Source: Temnothorax longispinosus (Eukaryota; Arthropoda; Insecta; Hymenoptera; Formicidae). Taken from it: a stretch of 64,000 nt of DNA. The notes under the pieces were generated by a model, which saw only the letters and a list, made by a program, of their open reading frames with translations, was not told the DNA's origin and did no database searches. Below, piece by piece: positions 51,965-63,998 of the stretch. The position numbers and the translations under genes are program-made. The stretch spans positions 21,980,600 through 22,044,599 of the forward strand of contig NC_092363.1 of assembly GCF_030848805.1 (NCBI RefSeq), read 5' to 3'. Numbering within the stretch: position 1 is the stretch's first letter; the number at the start of each line of letters is the position of its first letter.

Positions 51965-54900
51965 TTCATTGTTTTAACAAAATTTTAAGAACTATAAAAC
52001 TAAACTGATATTAATGTTTTAAAAACTACAAAAAAAATCTGTACATCTCAAATTAAAATTTGATAAGAGGAAAATAATTTTAGTTTTTCGTAAAAATTAT
52101 CAATTCTGTGCATCCAATATTAAGTCTTATATTTATATTTAAAGGTATATAAGATACGTCTATGTTGTTTTCTGCGCACACTTTTATCTGTGCGGATCCT
52201 TTCAAATACGTTCCAATATTGAACGTACGCTTGCATTGTTACGATTCTAAAGAAGTCGTCCTCGATTCCGTTAGCTAAGTAAAAGTGTAGTGTAAATCGA
52301 ACAGCCGTTGGGTATTACATTGCCAACCGCTATTATCTCACAGCTGGCTGGTTGGCACAGCTGGTATCTTGTGGCGAAATTTCATTTCACCGTAGCCTCG
52401 TCGCACGTTTTTACTGGTTTTCGTCGTAACGCAACAAACACAATTTATCGGCGTCCTTGTGGGGACCGGTCCCTGCAAACAGCGTCTCACGTGACGCAAG
52501 AAACCAGCATTGTTCCAATAATGGGCACTGCAAAAAAAGTATCGCTTAACCAAGCCAAGTAAATCGAGAAACTAAAGAGGCAAAGTAATTTCGACCATCC
52601 CGAATGCGTAAATATCGAGCTGAATTCAATTTCTCGGGCGTGTAAATTTCTAAAAGTTTAAAGAGAACAAAATCTGCGATCGACGATCAGATAGAAATCT
52701 TTTTTATTCTATGCTAAAGAGGGAGATGTATCTCCACAAACCGTATTCTTTAAAACCGTGTATCAAAATTCTGAAATGGAAAAAAGATGCGTGTGAAATA
52801 GCTTTTCTTTTACAGAGTATCAGCGGAGAAACGAAGGCGTGTCAAGTTCGTCTTTCCCTTTGCTCGCTACTTGCCCTTTTGCTATTTTCCTCCCTCTGCC
52901 TCGAGCAGCGGCTCGGCGTATAGGGGGAAGCAAAGGAATAGAGGTACTATCATACATGAACAATCAAAGAACAAAGAAGCACGGAGTTAAAATTGAAAAG
53001 TCGACACGGCGGTATGGGAAGAAATAGATGAGGTTGAATCGCGTTGCTGATGGGCTTTTCAGGCAAGCTACGCGGTGAAACACTTCCCCGATGCCCTCTT
53101 GCCTTCGAAGCGATTTATCTGGCCGGGACAACTATAGTGATTTATAGCATAAGTTACGTTTAGCTTGACTAAAGTCATTAAACAGGGTAACTAACGAGTA
53201 AAATTATCCACGCTGAGGGATTTACGTATCCGTTGGATACTAAGAAAATATTTAGATAGGATATCTCTTATACATATATTGTGCAGAGTCAGACGGAGTG
53301 CTACTTCATTATATAACCAAAATGTGATTTAATGTTCTAGTTGATTTTAAAGAAACAAAATTTTTATTTGAACAAGCCGTTTATATTATTAATTGATGGA
53401 TTGCAAAAATAATCATCGCTTAAATAATTAAAATTTTATTCGAATATTGGACATACTATGTAAGAAGTTAAATTTAATAAAAAGATGAAGAAAATGAGAA
53501 TATTCTTGTTTATTTTTTTAGCAAAGATAAGTTTTTGTTTTAATAAAACTTAAATACAAAAATTTTCTAATAGATTTAGAAAAATTGTAATCATAAATCA
53601 CAAAGCCACAAATCTCGCGGTTTGTCTGAACTGCTCGGTTTTTACCGAAGAGAAATCCGGACGACCATCGGTAACAGGAGACAGAGTTAAATGCGAAATG
53701 GGAACCCATATGTAATATTTACATCCAACGAAGACTTACGCCATATTTGCGGGCGGTAGGTCGAGCCCGTCGGCAGTGGTATATTTCACAGCGTCATAGC
53801 GCGAAATTCCGTGGATTTCGGGACTCGGTTTTTTTTTACGAGCACGTTGTACGGGCGACACCTTTCGCGAGGAAATAAATTTTGCGCAGACGTCTCGGCC
53901 CCCGGTTTCACGACGGACTGTTGAACACGACGTGAGACGAGCGCGATATTTCGCTCGGATTCGTATATCCGCGGTCCATCTGTATCGGACTACAAGACGG
54001 AAAATTGTCTTTTTTGAAGAAAAATTATATGGGAGTAGTAAAAAAGATTTACTCGATGAAAATTACATATTTTTGTTTACTCTATCTTAAAATATTATAT
54101 ATAAAATATACTTATACGTAAATATTCATTTTTTCGTTGTAACAAATTTTATCCGCTTAATTTGTGTTACAAATAAGAGAAAATGTTAATCCGCACATAC
54201 TGAAATATTTAATAACGAATAGTGATCCTGTGTTTATATAGTTGCTATTATAATTTTTTAGTAAAAAGTATAAATAACATTTATATTATTTATTTAAAAA
54301 ATCTTTATTTATACCATTCACGTAAAATTCTATACAAATTTTGAACACAGGATTGATCCCTATTTAAAAACATTTCAACGCAAATACACCGAGCAATCTC
54401 GGCAACGGATTGAAAGTGGCAAGCTTGAACACAGTGCAAAGGCTCGATTAAAAATTTAATTTCACGATGCACACAATATACGCCAACATTACGCGGCTTG
54501 CCGCTCATTGCCTACCACGACGAATAAAATTTCCATTGTCTTAATTTGAATATCTAGGAAAGCTGTGCTTTCTTCCGTTGTTGCGATGCGATATTGAATC
54601 GGAGCTTTCGTAAGACAGCTGCGCCCGCGTTGAATCACGCTTAAATCTGTTCGCGTGTCGGTGTAACTTAAAGATTATATTACTACCCTCCAATTAATAC
54701 GAAGGCCAATTTATTCCAAAGTTTTTGTATTAGCTTTCATTACTAAAGTTGAGAAAAAGTAAGAAGCGAGTTGCTACGAGTTCTCATTAAGTCTTAGCTA
54801 AGAAAAGATTAATTTCAGGAATTGTTTCTGGAATTCTGGTTCTTAATTCTTAATTATTTGGCTCGTTATTCGCGACTGCGCGCCTGGGAAAGTATTTCTT

Positions 54901-57330
54901 TAACAATCACGTTTCATGCCGCGGACAAGCATATTATTTCCGCTTCAGGATTTTGCATGGATTTGTCATACCTCGGAGTATTCAAGTTAAAAGTAAATAC
55001 GTGTATCTTGGGAGTAAATCGTATTAAGAAAAATTGAAAATAACATCGAATAAGAGAATACGAGTGACAAGGATTGGAGGTCCGTCATCTTAAGTCTTAA
55101 GTAATCATGCCGCATCTGCCGCAATATACATCACTATCGTTCCATATTTCCGGAATGAAACGAGAAAGCGCTGACAGGCCCGTTGGGAGAACGCGAACTA
55201 AGTAACAAGAGTTCAAGACATCAATTATACAACGGGAATTTTATCATCATCTTATCTTACCTCTCAGATATATCCGTGCTAGCGGAACTGGGTGTGAGAG
55301 ATTTGTTAGCAATATACTGTATATAATATATATATGTATGTATGTGTGTAATTTTTATTTTATATACACACACACACAAATAAATAGATAAATAATTAAG
55401 GACTTTACTTATTAATATACATATTATATAACATACAAATTAACGATTATTTGTTAGATGACGATATTTTGCTATGTTGGGTAAATGATTTTTTAAGAAA
55501 TTACATGCTCAATCTCTTTTTTGACAAATAAAAATATAATTTTATCATCTAATACTTTTTAGTTGCTTTGCCTTATTGGAATTAAAAAATTATTGTTGAA
55601 TGACTGTTAATTCTGAAAACATTATATTAATCTACGAGTATATAATAATTAGAAATTATTAGTGTGTTTATATTTAAAAAAAAGTATACGTTTGCAATGT
55701 GTGCAAACTTTGGCAGATTAATTAAAGTCCATAATTGCGCAGATTGCGTTTTAGAGCGAGCTAAATTACACGGATTAGAATTTCGGTGAAAAACAACGCG
55801 TCCATTGAAGTGGATAATTTTAGGAATTATTTCGGGATTATTTCGGAATGAGAACTCTTATGAAATGAGCTCTGTGCTGCAAATAACAAGAATCCGACGC
55901 TCTTCCTGTAGAGAATCTGCAACATATTGCGTTGTGCCCTCAGACTTTTCCCGAGAAATTATTGAGAATTCTAACATCATATTTTGCTACTTACTATGAA
56001 CTAAATATAAAGTACACGAGGATTAAACTTATTACGCGCAATTTGCGACATATCTCTGATATGTAAAAACACTTATTCTGATGCGTAAGTAATTATAGCC
56101 CGCGACAGGTCAGACGCACATCATACCGTCGTTAAATAAAATCCCCTGCGAATCACGACTAGCACGTGCAGCCGGGCGATAGTCGTCGCAAAGGTAGATG
56201 ATGAAAATAGAAGAGAGAAGGGCAAAGGACTACGAATACCGGAAACGAGGGAAAGAGGAGGACGGGAGGAGAATGAGGATGACGAGAGAACGCGAGAACA
56301 ACTCTGTAGGGAAGACTCAGCGAGTAATAAGAAGTCGGGGAGTAATTACACGCCGGGGACTTTTCCAGGACATCCCGTTCCCCCTCCTCATGGTGCGCCA
56401 CCGTCCCTTTGTAACCTTTTTCCAGTCTCTCTCTGGATTAACGAGCAGGTGTCCGAGACGTCGCATTAAGAAACGCGCGGAGTCGAGAAGGTAACTAATC
56501 CTCAATATTTCCCATCCTTTCGACACACGACTGCTGTTTTCTTTGCGGATGAGATCTTCTCCCGGAAGGAGAGGAACAAAGAAGTGCGACAGTTCAATTT
56601 TTATTTCATTACTCAAGACTTTTGATCGGTGTGGATTCTTTAATTGTTCGTATAAAGTTTACGAGGAAATTATTGGTTTTTATATAGAGATTTATTTTAG
56701 TTCAATTTCTTTTTTAATCAATAAATCTTACAATTATTATCGGTAAAGTCTGTAAATAATGGTGTTTATAAAAATAAATAATAATAATTCTTAGATAAAA
56801 TTAATTTTACAGAGATATATATACTTCGCGGAATGATGTAGAACAGGATTAATTTTGATTTCAAATATATGTAAAAGCAACGTCTGTCCGCGTTTTCAGA
56901 AACAATGAAACTCGAGAACGCGTCCATCATCCTCGGAATTTTTTTCGCTCTGTTAACACGCAGCCTCAGTCTTTTACATTTAGCTCTGTCTCTTCGTGTG
57001 ATTCTTTCTTTCTTTTTTCTTAAGCTTAAGCGTTACTCTTCGGTCGTTCTCATCTTCTAGAATGTCGCGAGATAGTACATTCCGATGATTCGAAGTAGAA
57101 CAAGTAAAGAAAATCTCGCCTGAGTGTAACTATATAAAACATTGCGTACTTGTGATATTTTTAAATATATAATTTAAGTACATAATTTTCTATTGTAATT
57201 AAAAACATAACAAAGAAAAAGTCGAGTAAAAACGGTCGTTTAAAGCATTTTGTTATGAGTTATTAACGCTATTAATGAGCATCCAGTATAAAGTCGCCAT
57301 ATTGATTTACATAAGATACTCATTGGTCCA
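51965..57330 (-). other. Non-coding DNA, probable intron 2 or 5' flank of nAChR alpha, part 5
   Basis: AT-rich with GC-richer blocks at about 52300-52560, 52830-53110, 53720-53990 and 56100-56560. The last contains purine-rich GAGGA/GAAGAG runs that produce long spurious frames. A short TATATATGTATGTATGTGTG run with an ACACACACACA run nearby lies at 55325-55380. No exon of the receptor gene, RNA gene or transposon end was recognised. Confidence 0.45.
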
Positions 57331-57658
57331 GCGGTCTTATGCTATGCTTATGCAGGCTATGCAATTTTGTGTACGATAGCCCTTAACGTGATATCGATGA
57401 CAGGTCTCACAAACATAAGCATAGAGGAGGACAAAAAATTGAATTATCCCAATTTAGAAGAGGATGCGAGTATGCCGGGAGACTTCTTCAGAAAGAAGTT
57501 CTTTATTTCGCAACGGCATACTCATCCTCCTCTAAATTGGGATAATTCAATTTTTCGTCCTCCTCTATGCTTATGTTTGTGAGACCTGTCATCGATATCA
57601 CGTTAAGGGCTATCGCACACAAAATTGCATAGCCTGCATAAGCATAGCATAAGACCGC
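57331..57658. repeat. 328-bp near-perfect inverted repeat (arms of 147 and 145 bp)
   Basis: Left arm 57331-57477 and the inverted right arm 57514-57658 differ by three substitutions and one 2-base gap, about 97 percent identity. The 36-base spacer itself contains a small stem (GACTTCTTC...GAAGAAGTTC type). Arms begin GCGGTCTTATGCTATGCTTA and include GATATCGATGACAGGTCTCA. The motif GCATAGCATAAG is repeated just outside the right end (57657-57668). No target duplication is obvious and the ends are not typical of a known superfamily. A transcript would fold into a very long double-stranded stem, so it may be a fold-back MITE or a hairpin-RNA source. Open frames here are incidental. Confidence 0.95.
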
Positions 57659-58142
57659 ATAGCATAAGATTCAAAAGTAACCTGAAATTTATTTTTTTTC
57701 TAAAATATTTTGGTTTCTTGAAATCAGATTTGTAAGTCACGAATACCTACACTAGCTGCACTAATCTTACTTGTTGTATGATTCATGTCGACCTTATTCA
57801 ACTCAGATATGTAAGTTTCAATTAGTAAAGTAAAATTTGAAACATTGGCAGTTATATCTTGCACATTGGCATTGTGTGTTTTCTTTATTCGTGTCTAAAA
57901 CAATTGTTTACCACAATGACACCTTGCACGGTTTTTCGAAGAATTTTATAAAATTATCAGCGAGTATAAAAGAGAGCTTCATAATATTTTAACAAAAGAC
58001 AGAACCTAATATACATATTAAAAGAGTGACGTTTTTAAGAACGCTCTGTAATTATTATCTCAACGTCTGTTAGAGCTCCCAAATAACCTGAGGGACCGAT
58101 TTTCTCTCTAAATACAGAGAGAGAGAAGAGACGTTGTATTTA
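57659..58142 (-). other. Non-coding spacer between the inverted repeat and the SINE
   Basis: AT-rich sequence with a short GAGAGAGAGAAGAG run near 58117-58130. Nothing else was recognised. Confidence 0.5.
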
Positions 58143-58324
58143 TTAAAATGTCTTTAAAGACTCACTAGATTGAGGCACAGCCCTGGCAAGATACTCTCGG
58201 TGGTTTGCCATCACTTTCCGAGAGGTGGCAATCGAATAAAAACCGACGATTCTTGGCCGGATTTGAACTCGGATCTTCGGCTCACTAGCCCAGCGCACAT
58301 CTCTGTGCGCCACGATCGCCACTA
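58143..58324 (-). mobile_element. tRNA-derived SINE, well-preserved copy
   Basis: Read on the minus strand, the head is tRNA-like. It carries a TGGGCTAGTGAG A-box-like block (complement of 58281-58292) and a GAGTTCAAATCC B box (complement of 58259-58270), correctly ordered and spaced for RNA polymerase III. The body continues with TCGGTTTTTATTCGATTGCC and a conserved GTGATGGCAAACCACC block, then AGAGTATCTTGCCAGGGCTG. The tail runs into A/T-rich sequence. It is non-autonomous and would depend on a LINE partner, which is not in the window. The copy at 13297-13472 is a relative in the same orientation. Confidence 0.8.
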
Positions 58325-60543
58325 TTTTGTTTTGCAACAGCTAAATTATTCTATTTATTTTGGTATGAGGAATTAATTACTGAAATATACATATATATGT
58401 ATATGTATATTACATATGGATTTGTTGTTTTTATTTGTATGAAATTATGGCGTATGCAATGTTTGTTTTGCGCAACTGTCGCAACATATAAATGCATGCA
58501 AGGTTTACTGCGGTTTAAGCTCGTAACATGATAAAATATGTTTAGCATATTGAGCATAGATTAACATCAACAACTAGTTTCCAATCAATTGTAACGTTTT
58601 ATAATATTATATATAATTAGTTAGTGTCAATTATCTTTTTCTTGTGTTATCGACAGTATTAAGTTTATCATCAGCTTCTTAATATCTAAGGTTTGTTACG
58701 AAAAATATATTGTATATACAAGTTCTATTCTTACACAAGATAAATGCATTTAAATAACATTTAAATAAATTAAAAATACCAATTTCTTCTATGACAAGCA
58801 CTATAGCAGCCCTATTTACTTAATACGATTATTGCATTTATATATTAAACAAAAATAATATTTTATTTTCTATCTAATATTTAAACTTTATTGTAAATTA
58901 TATATGAACATTATTATAAAGATATTTAGAAATTAATATGAGTTTCTTCTGTGATTGACGAAAATAGATAGCAATTATATCTAAAGATATATAAATAAGC
59001 GTGTGGAGATCAAGTATTGTAACAAAGAATGCACAATGGATAGAAATATTATAATCGAAAAAATTTCAACCAATATATCATCAATAAATTCATCGACAAG
59101 ACGCTTCGCCCGAACACGAAATATTCCGCGACGAAGTACTTTGGAATTTCACCGATGACCAGAAGCCACAATATAAAGAAAAATTCCATATAGGGATCTA
59201 AGAACGCGCGAGGTGACGGAATACGTTGAATATTTTACCGCGACATCTTGACTGCGTTAACCGACTTACAAATATTCGAACATATATCCAGCGCTTTATT
59301 GAAATCCAGGAAAAATCGCTGTTGTGGAAAAAATTTACGGAAAATTTCGCATATTGTGGACAACGCTTACATGGCAGGAAATCACGGCCGCAAACCGGTG
59401 AGCCCGCCATTATTCAGCTGGGAAATTTAACGTTAATCTTTACTTTGCCCTGTGGTGGTGGCTCAATTTCGGCGAGATAGAGCTTTAAAGCGGTATATGC
59501 AAATTTTAATCCCACGGAAACAGACATGCATTCGGAACGCTACATTTTTCATTGGATGATGGAACTGTAATTCTACAAAATATATTACAATTGCAAATTA
59601 AAAGAGATAATCGAACAAAAATTGAAGAAAATATGTTGTTAAGCGAAATGCTTAATATAGAGAAATATCGTTTTTGTTATTAAACAGAGAGGAGTATTGT
59701 TTGCAAAAATAATTTCTTGCTTTAGTCAATAGCCAAACTTAATTGAAAGTATATAATTTTGTTACAATTTCTTTTTAATAAGTTAATTTGGGGATAGGTT
59801 TTTGAAGATTAACAACAACTATTCCGACTGGAAGATCAGATTCTTCTATTATATAGTGCGCCTATCTTTCACACGATCGTTGTTTAATCTGCGGTGAAAC
59901 AGAGACGGGAATATGATTGCGTGCATATGACTATACATACTGTGGCAAAATTGCAGCAAAATTCTTGTGAAACTTTAACGACTTTCTGTGCCCTGCAGCA
60001 GCTATTTTATCCTAAGAGAGAGGGTCGTAAATAACAGTACTAAAATCTCAAAACTTCCGTTAGAGCATTAGGGTCTTATGTGCCGGCTAAAGATTTCTTT
60101 TACAAAAGTAACGTATATTTTTACATTACTTTTGCAAAAAATTGCAGCAAGAGAAAATATTTTGATTACATATTTTTCGTTGGTGGTTATATTATTTTTC
60201 GTAAAGAGTTATTTCAAATAAATTTGCATGGGAATATAATTGTAGAAATGAAATTTATTGAAGTATAGAGCGCCAGATTAATCCATGCGTATAAATTCGT
60301 GTGTATTGTATATAAAGAAAGTTTAAATCGGGATAAATGTAATGTTGTTTACTCTTTTAATTAATGACAAATATTGCTTTATTAATAAGTTTTCACTTTA
60401 CTATAACATTTTACTGCATTTATATTTAAAATTGATTATGACAAACATATATGCGTAAAATATGAATCAAACTGATTCGATATATTGCTGTCGTAAAAAA
60501 TAATCGCCATGTTGCAGTGGATAATCTTAATGCATAATTGCTA

Positions 60544-60582
<39 letters not shown>

Positions 60583-62065
60583 GAAGAAATAGCAAACGAA
60601 CAGTATATGTTACCGGGTGCCTTGGCAGAAATATTGAATACCGTGTCACACACATGCCTTGCAGTAATTCGAATCGAATGGCCTGCCAATACCTATCTAT
60701 AATACCTATCTCTAGCTGTCTAGTTGTGTGTCGAAGCACGCGCGCGTCCGTAATTACGGATTCGCGAAATGCCAAAGCGCGGCAAGAAGCGGGCGGCCAT
60801 CTGGCGCGCGTCGCTCGACCGAAAAAAGGAAGCCGATAGGTAGACGAATTCGAAAGTTTCGCCGAAAAGAGAACTCGCCGGTACACGCTCCGAATGAATC
60901 GTGATCTACGTAATGGTGTTGAGGATTAAGAAACTTGTTGTTTAGTTAATTAGTCAATATATTTTGAAGAATGTTTCGTTAAGACTTTTAACATTTTCTA
61001 AGTCTGATTATGGAGGAAAACATCTTATCAATGACAAACCATATGAATAGACAACAAGTAATTCAGAATGAAATTTGTATTATTGGTCAATCAACTCAAA
61101 TCAATATTTTATTTTGTAAGAAAATCTTAAACTAGAATCAATTAGTTGAAAGGTTTGTAATTTAATATAATTCTGTAGAAAAGAATATCTATCAACATGA
61201 AGAGTTGAGTGTATTTTACACAAATTCCACTCATGAATATTTACAGTTGGAAAGACCATTAATACGAACATTATTAATATCGATGACATTATAAATTCAC
61301 AACATAGAAGATAAAGTAGTAAATAAGTGATGGAAAAATGCATACATTTGTTGCTTTTAGGCTTCTTGTTTTTCAGACGAATGTTAAGAATTAGATTGTG
61401 AAACTAAATTTATGTTAATAATAATGTGAAGATCACGATGATCTACTTTTGCAAATATATGACAATCTTCATCTGAGTTGGTTGTTAAATCAAAACAATT
61501 GAAATATGTACGCATTTATCCATGTTTGTCAAATAAAAGAGTATCGGACGGAGCGAGAGAATATTCCATAAAATTGAAACGTAATCGTAATTTCAAGATG
61601 ATAATTAATAATATAGAGAAAAGTATATACAACGCAAAGTATCGAAGAATTCAACTAATTCAATATAATTCTAATTCTCGTATTGAGTTCGTGAAATATT
61701 TACAAAGACGAAATATAGCTTCTACTGACAACGGCCGTGTCTTTCAAACAATTATTAATATTCAGCTTTCAATTGAAGAATTATTTACTCCCGGTAAATA
61801 GCTTGATTTTACAATGCACGAATGATTTACGAAAGGTAAAATCCCTTGATTATCCACATACAAATTATTCTTACACGTGGTTGCAACCGAATTTAATATA
61901 GTACTTCAAGTATTTTACTTTTAAGTACTCTAGCAATGAGAAGGAAGCTTCTCGTCCGGCCTCGCCACTGAAGGTGGGAAGGCTCGGGGATGGGATCGAA
62001 ATACCACTCAAATTTACGGGCGCCTTTGGTGATCACCATCCAGACGTAATATAGAAGCTCTCGAA
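58325..62065 (-). other. Non-coding DNA, probable intron 2 or 5' flank of nAChR alpha, part 6
   Basis: Strongly AT-rich (58330-59090, 59560-60530 and 60900-61920) with CpG-richer blocks at about 59100-59480 and 60600-60890. Composition changes abruptly at about 61930, beyond which the sequence resembles the LTR region, so the retrotransposon may extend further left than the limit given for its LTR. A 107-codon frame (61478-61801) is Lys/Ile/Asn-rich and unrecognised. Confidence 0.45.
60548..60579. repeat. (GA)16 microsatellite
   Basis: About 32 bases of perfect GA repeat. It encodes Arg-Glu or Ser-Leu runs in incidental open frames on both strands. Confidence 0.95.
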
Positions 62066-62716
62066 TGTTCTGGAATCAAAGATCGCCGTTTTGCTAAAGC
62101 ATCTTAGCCCCTTTTCAAGATCAATGATTCCTTAAACTGAACAACGAGAGTTACCTTTCTTTTGGATCTTTGTATCGAAATAATTCCATCTCAATCGCCA
62201 GCCGTATGCCTTTATACTTCAAGGCTCTGAAATTTCCATCAGTCGTCAGATCATTCGTAATGGCGGACATCCTTCAATAACGGGATAATGGCGAAGGACG
62301 TCTCCTTTGTTCGTCCGTAGCGTATATGCTGATGCAGTCTAGCACCTGATGTATCAGGTTCCTCCTTTTATTTCAGCCGGAATTCCGCTGAAATCTATGA
62401 ACGAAATCGCGAGCTTGGTACTAGTAAAAGGAGACCACGAATCTTTCTGACTACGCACGCGTGACTCTTACAACGACGAACAGAAACGTAATGAACGCAC
62501 GCTCGCTCAAGAAGCCCGAACTTCCGTGAAGAAACCGGAAGCCAGGTAGCGCTACCACCTTGTATCGCAGCGTCGTTCCGCGACACTATTTTGCGATATA
62601 ACTAGGACCTACGTTGGTCCCGCTAGAGCCTTTCAGAGACATAATTAGTGATTCAGTTATTCCAACAGATGGCAGCACACCACTGTTTCCTATCCTTATA
62701 AGCGGTATTTTGAACA
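62066..62716 (-). mobile_element. Probable 3' LTR of the BEL/Pao element
   Basis: On the minus strand a purine-rich tract (62717-62730) is followed directly by TGTTCAAAAT, the usual TGTT start of a BEL/Pao LTR. Two places could be the far end with the matching GAACA terminus: 62066 (651 bp, ending TTCCAGAACA) and 62308 (409 bp, ending GGACGAACA). A polyadenylation signal AATAAA (complement of 62367-62372) lies beside a TTTCAGC-GGAATTCC-GCTGAAA palindrome. The outer end is given because composition stays LTR-like to about 61930. The 5' LTR is outside the window, so neither end nor the target duplication can be confirmed. Confidence 0.4.
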
Positions 62717-62730
62717 TTCCGCCCGCCTTC
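62717..62730 (-). other. Polypurine tract of the BEL/Pao element
   Basis: GAAGGCGGGCGGAA on the minus strand, immediately before the TGTTC start of the LTR. It would prime plus-strand DNA synthesis in an active element. A perfect 22-bp palindrome (62728-62749, TTCGTCAACT-GT-AGTTGACGAA) overlaps its upstream edge. Confidence 0.55.
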
Positions 62731-62790
62731 GTCAACTGTAGTTGACGAAAATTAATTACTGAGTAGATTCAACTTCTAACGGACATATCT

Positions 62791-63998
62791 TTACAATGGG
62801 TCGTTTACATTCAGAAAATGAGTTTTAACGGTGACTACTCTAATGTGACCGTCCGGTCCTGCATGTGTTTCAGTGACTCTTCCTAAGGGCCATTTTGAGG
62901 TGGATATCTCTCATCTACAACTAAGACAATAGAACCCACAGCAATATCAGCATTAACTTTATTCCATTTGTAAATTGAAAGCTGTCGCTGAAGATAGTCC
63001 TTGGACCAGTGTGACCAAAACGATTGAAGTTTTTGTTGCAATAATTGCCATCTACCTAAATGAGTGACCGGGAGATGAGTTAGCGAAGGCTCAGGGATGG
63101 TAGCAAGGGCTTGTCCTATAAGAAAATGCCCTGGAGTGAGAACAGTCAGATCCTCTGGATCGTCGGATAATCCACACAAAGGACGAGAATTCAAAGTAGC
63201 TTCAATTTGAGCCAGAATAGTACTAAATTCTTCGTAGGTCAACAACGTATCCCCAATAGTGCGTTTAAGATGATATTTGACGGATTTTACTCCTGCCTCC
63301 CATTTACCTCCAAAGTGAGGTGAGGAAGGAGGGTTGAACTTCCACTGTGTACCTTCATTTAGCAAAAGAGAAGAGATCTGTTCGGATTCTTGGGAGGCAG
63401 CTGAAAATAATCGGGTGAGCTCTTTATCTGCTCCTATAAAATTGGTACCACAATCACTTGTGAGTGTTGCACAAATCCCTCGTCTAGCTGTAAATCGTCG
63501 ATAAGCTGAATGATGCTCAGCTGTATAGTCGGTAACGAGTTCTAAATGAAGTGCAGATGTTGCGAAACAAACAAACAATGCTATGTATCCTTTGTATGTC
63601 TTAGCGTTCTTTCCTTTCCACGTTTTAATGGTAAAAGGCCCTGCATAGTCTACGCCTGAATGCAAAAACGAACGTGATGGAACTACTCTATTTATAGGTA
63701 GCTGACCCATAATTTGCTGAGCTCGCTTTTGACGAAAGCGAGTGCACTTGATACACTTATGAATGAAAGATTTAACTGCTAATCGACCGTTTAAGATCCA
63801 ATATGTTTCGCGAATGTAGGATAATGTGACTTGCACTCCTCCGTGAAGAGTTCGAAAATGTGCGTCATTTATAACCAATGTAGTAAACGAGGAATCTTTG
63901 GGTAAGATTAATGGATGTTTTGAATCATTCGATAATAACGCATGTTGAAGTCGTCCACCTACTCGTAGTAATCCATCAGAATCGATGTACGGCGTAAG
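62791..63998 (-). pseudogene. pol: BEL/Pao retrotransposon pol, integrase to C-terminus (partial, one frameshift)
   Basis: The open frame runs in from the window edge (the first residues are those of the pre-integrase linker, including SDGLLRVGGRL). Counting from the Leu codon at 63876-63878 as residue 1, it shows an integrase zinc finger (H7, H12, C42, C45), then a catalytic core with D77 (GVDYAGPF), D142 (TSDCGTNFIGA) and E194 (PHFGGKWEAG), then the BEL/Pao C-terminal domain with LTPGHFLIGQAL and VGSIVLVVDE. The SDNGTN variant SDCGTN is slightly unusual. The frame stops at 62883-62885 straight after a 1-base loss near 62891-62903. The expected C-terminal end (WPLGRV, HAGPDGH) continues in another frame to a stop at 62791-62793. 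Reverse transcriptase and gag would lie beyond 64000. The element belongs to the insect genome and is probably a recent but inactive copy. Confidence 0.92.

Noticed and set aside
57367..57582. 71-codon open frame inside the long inverted repeat
   Set aside because: It spans the stem and loop of the palindrome and has no independent coding signal.
60527..60886. Overlapping open frames with Arg-Glu and Ser-Leu runs
   Set aside because: They are produced by the (GA)n microsatellite read on both strands.
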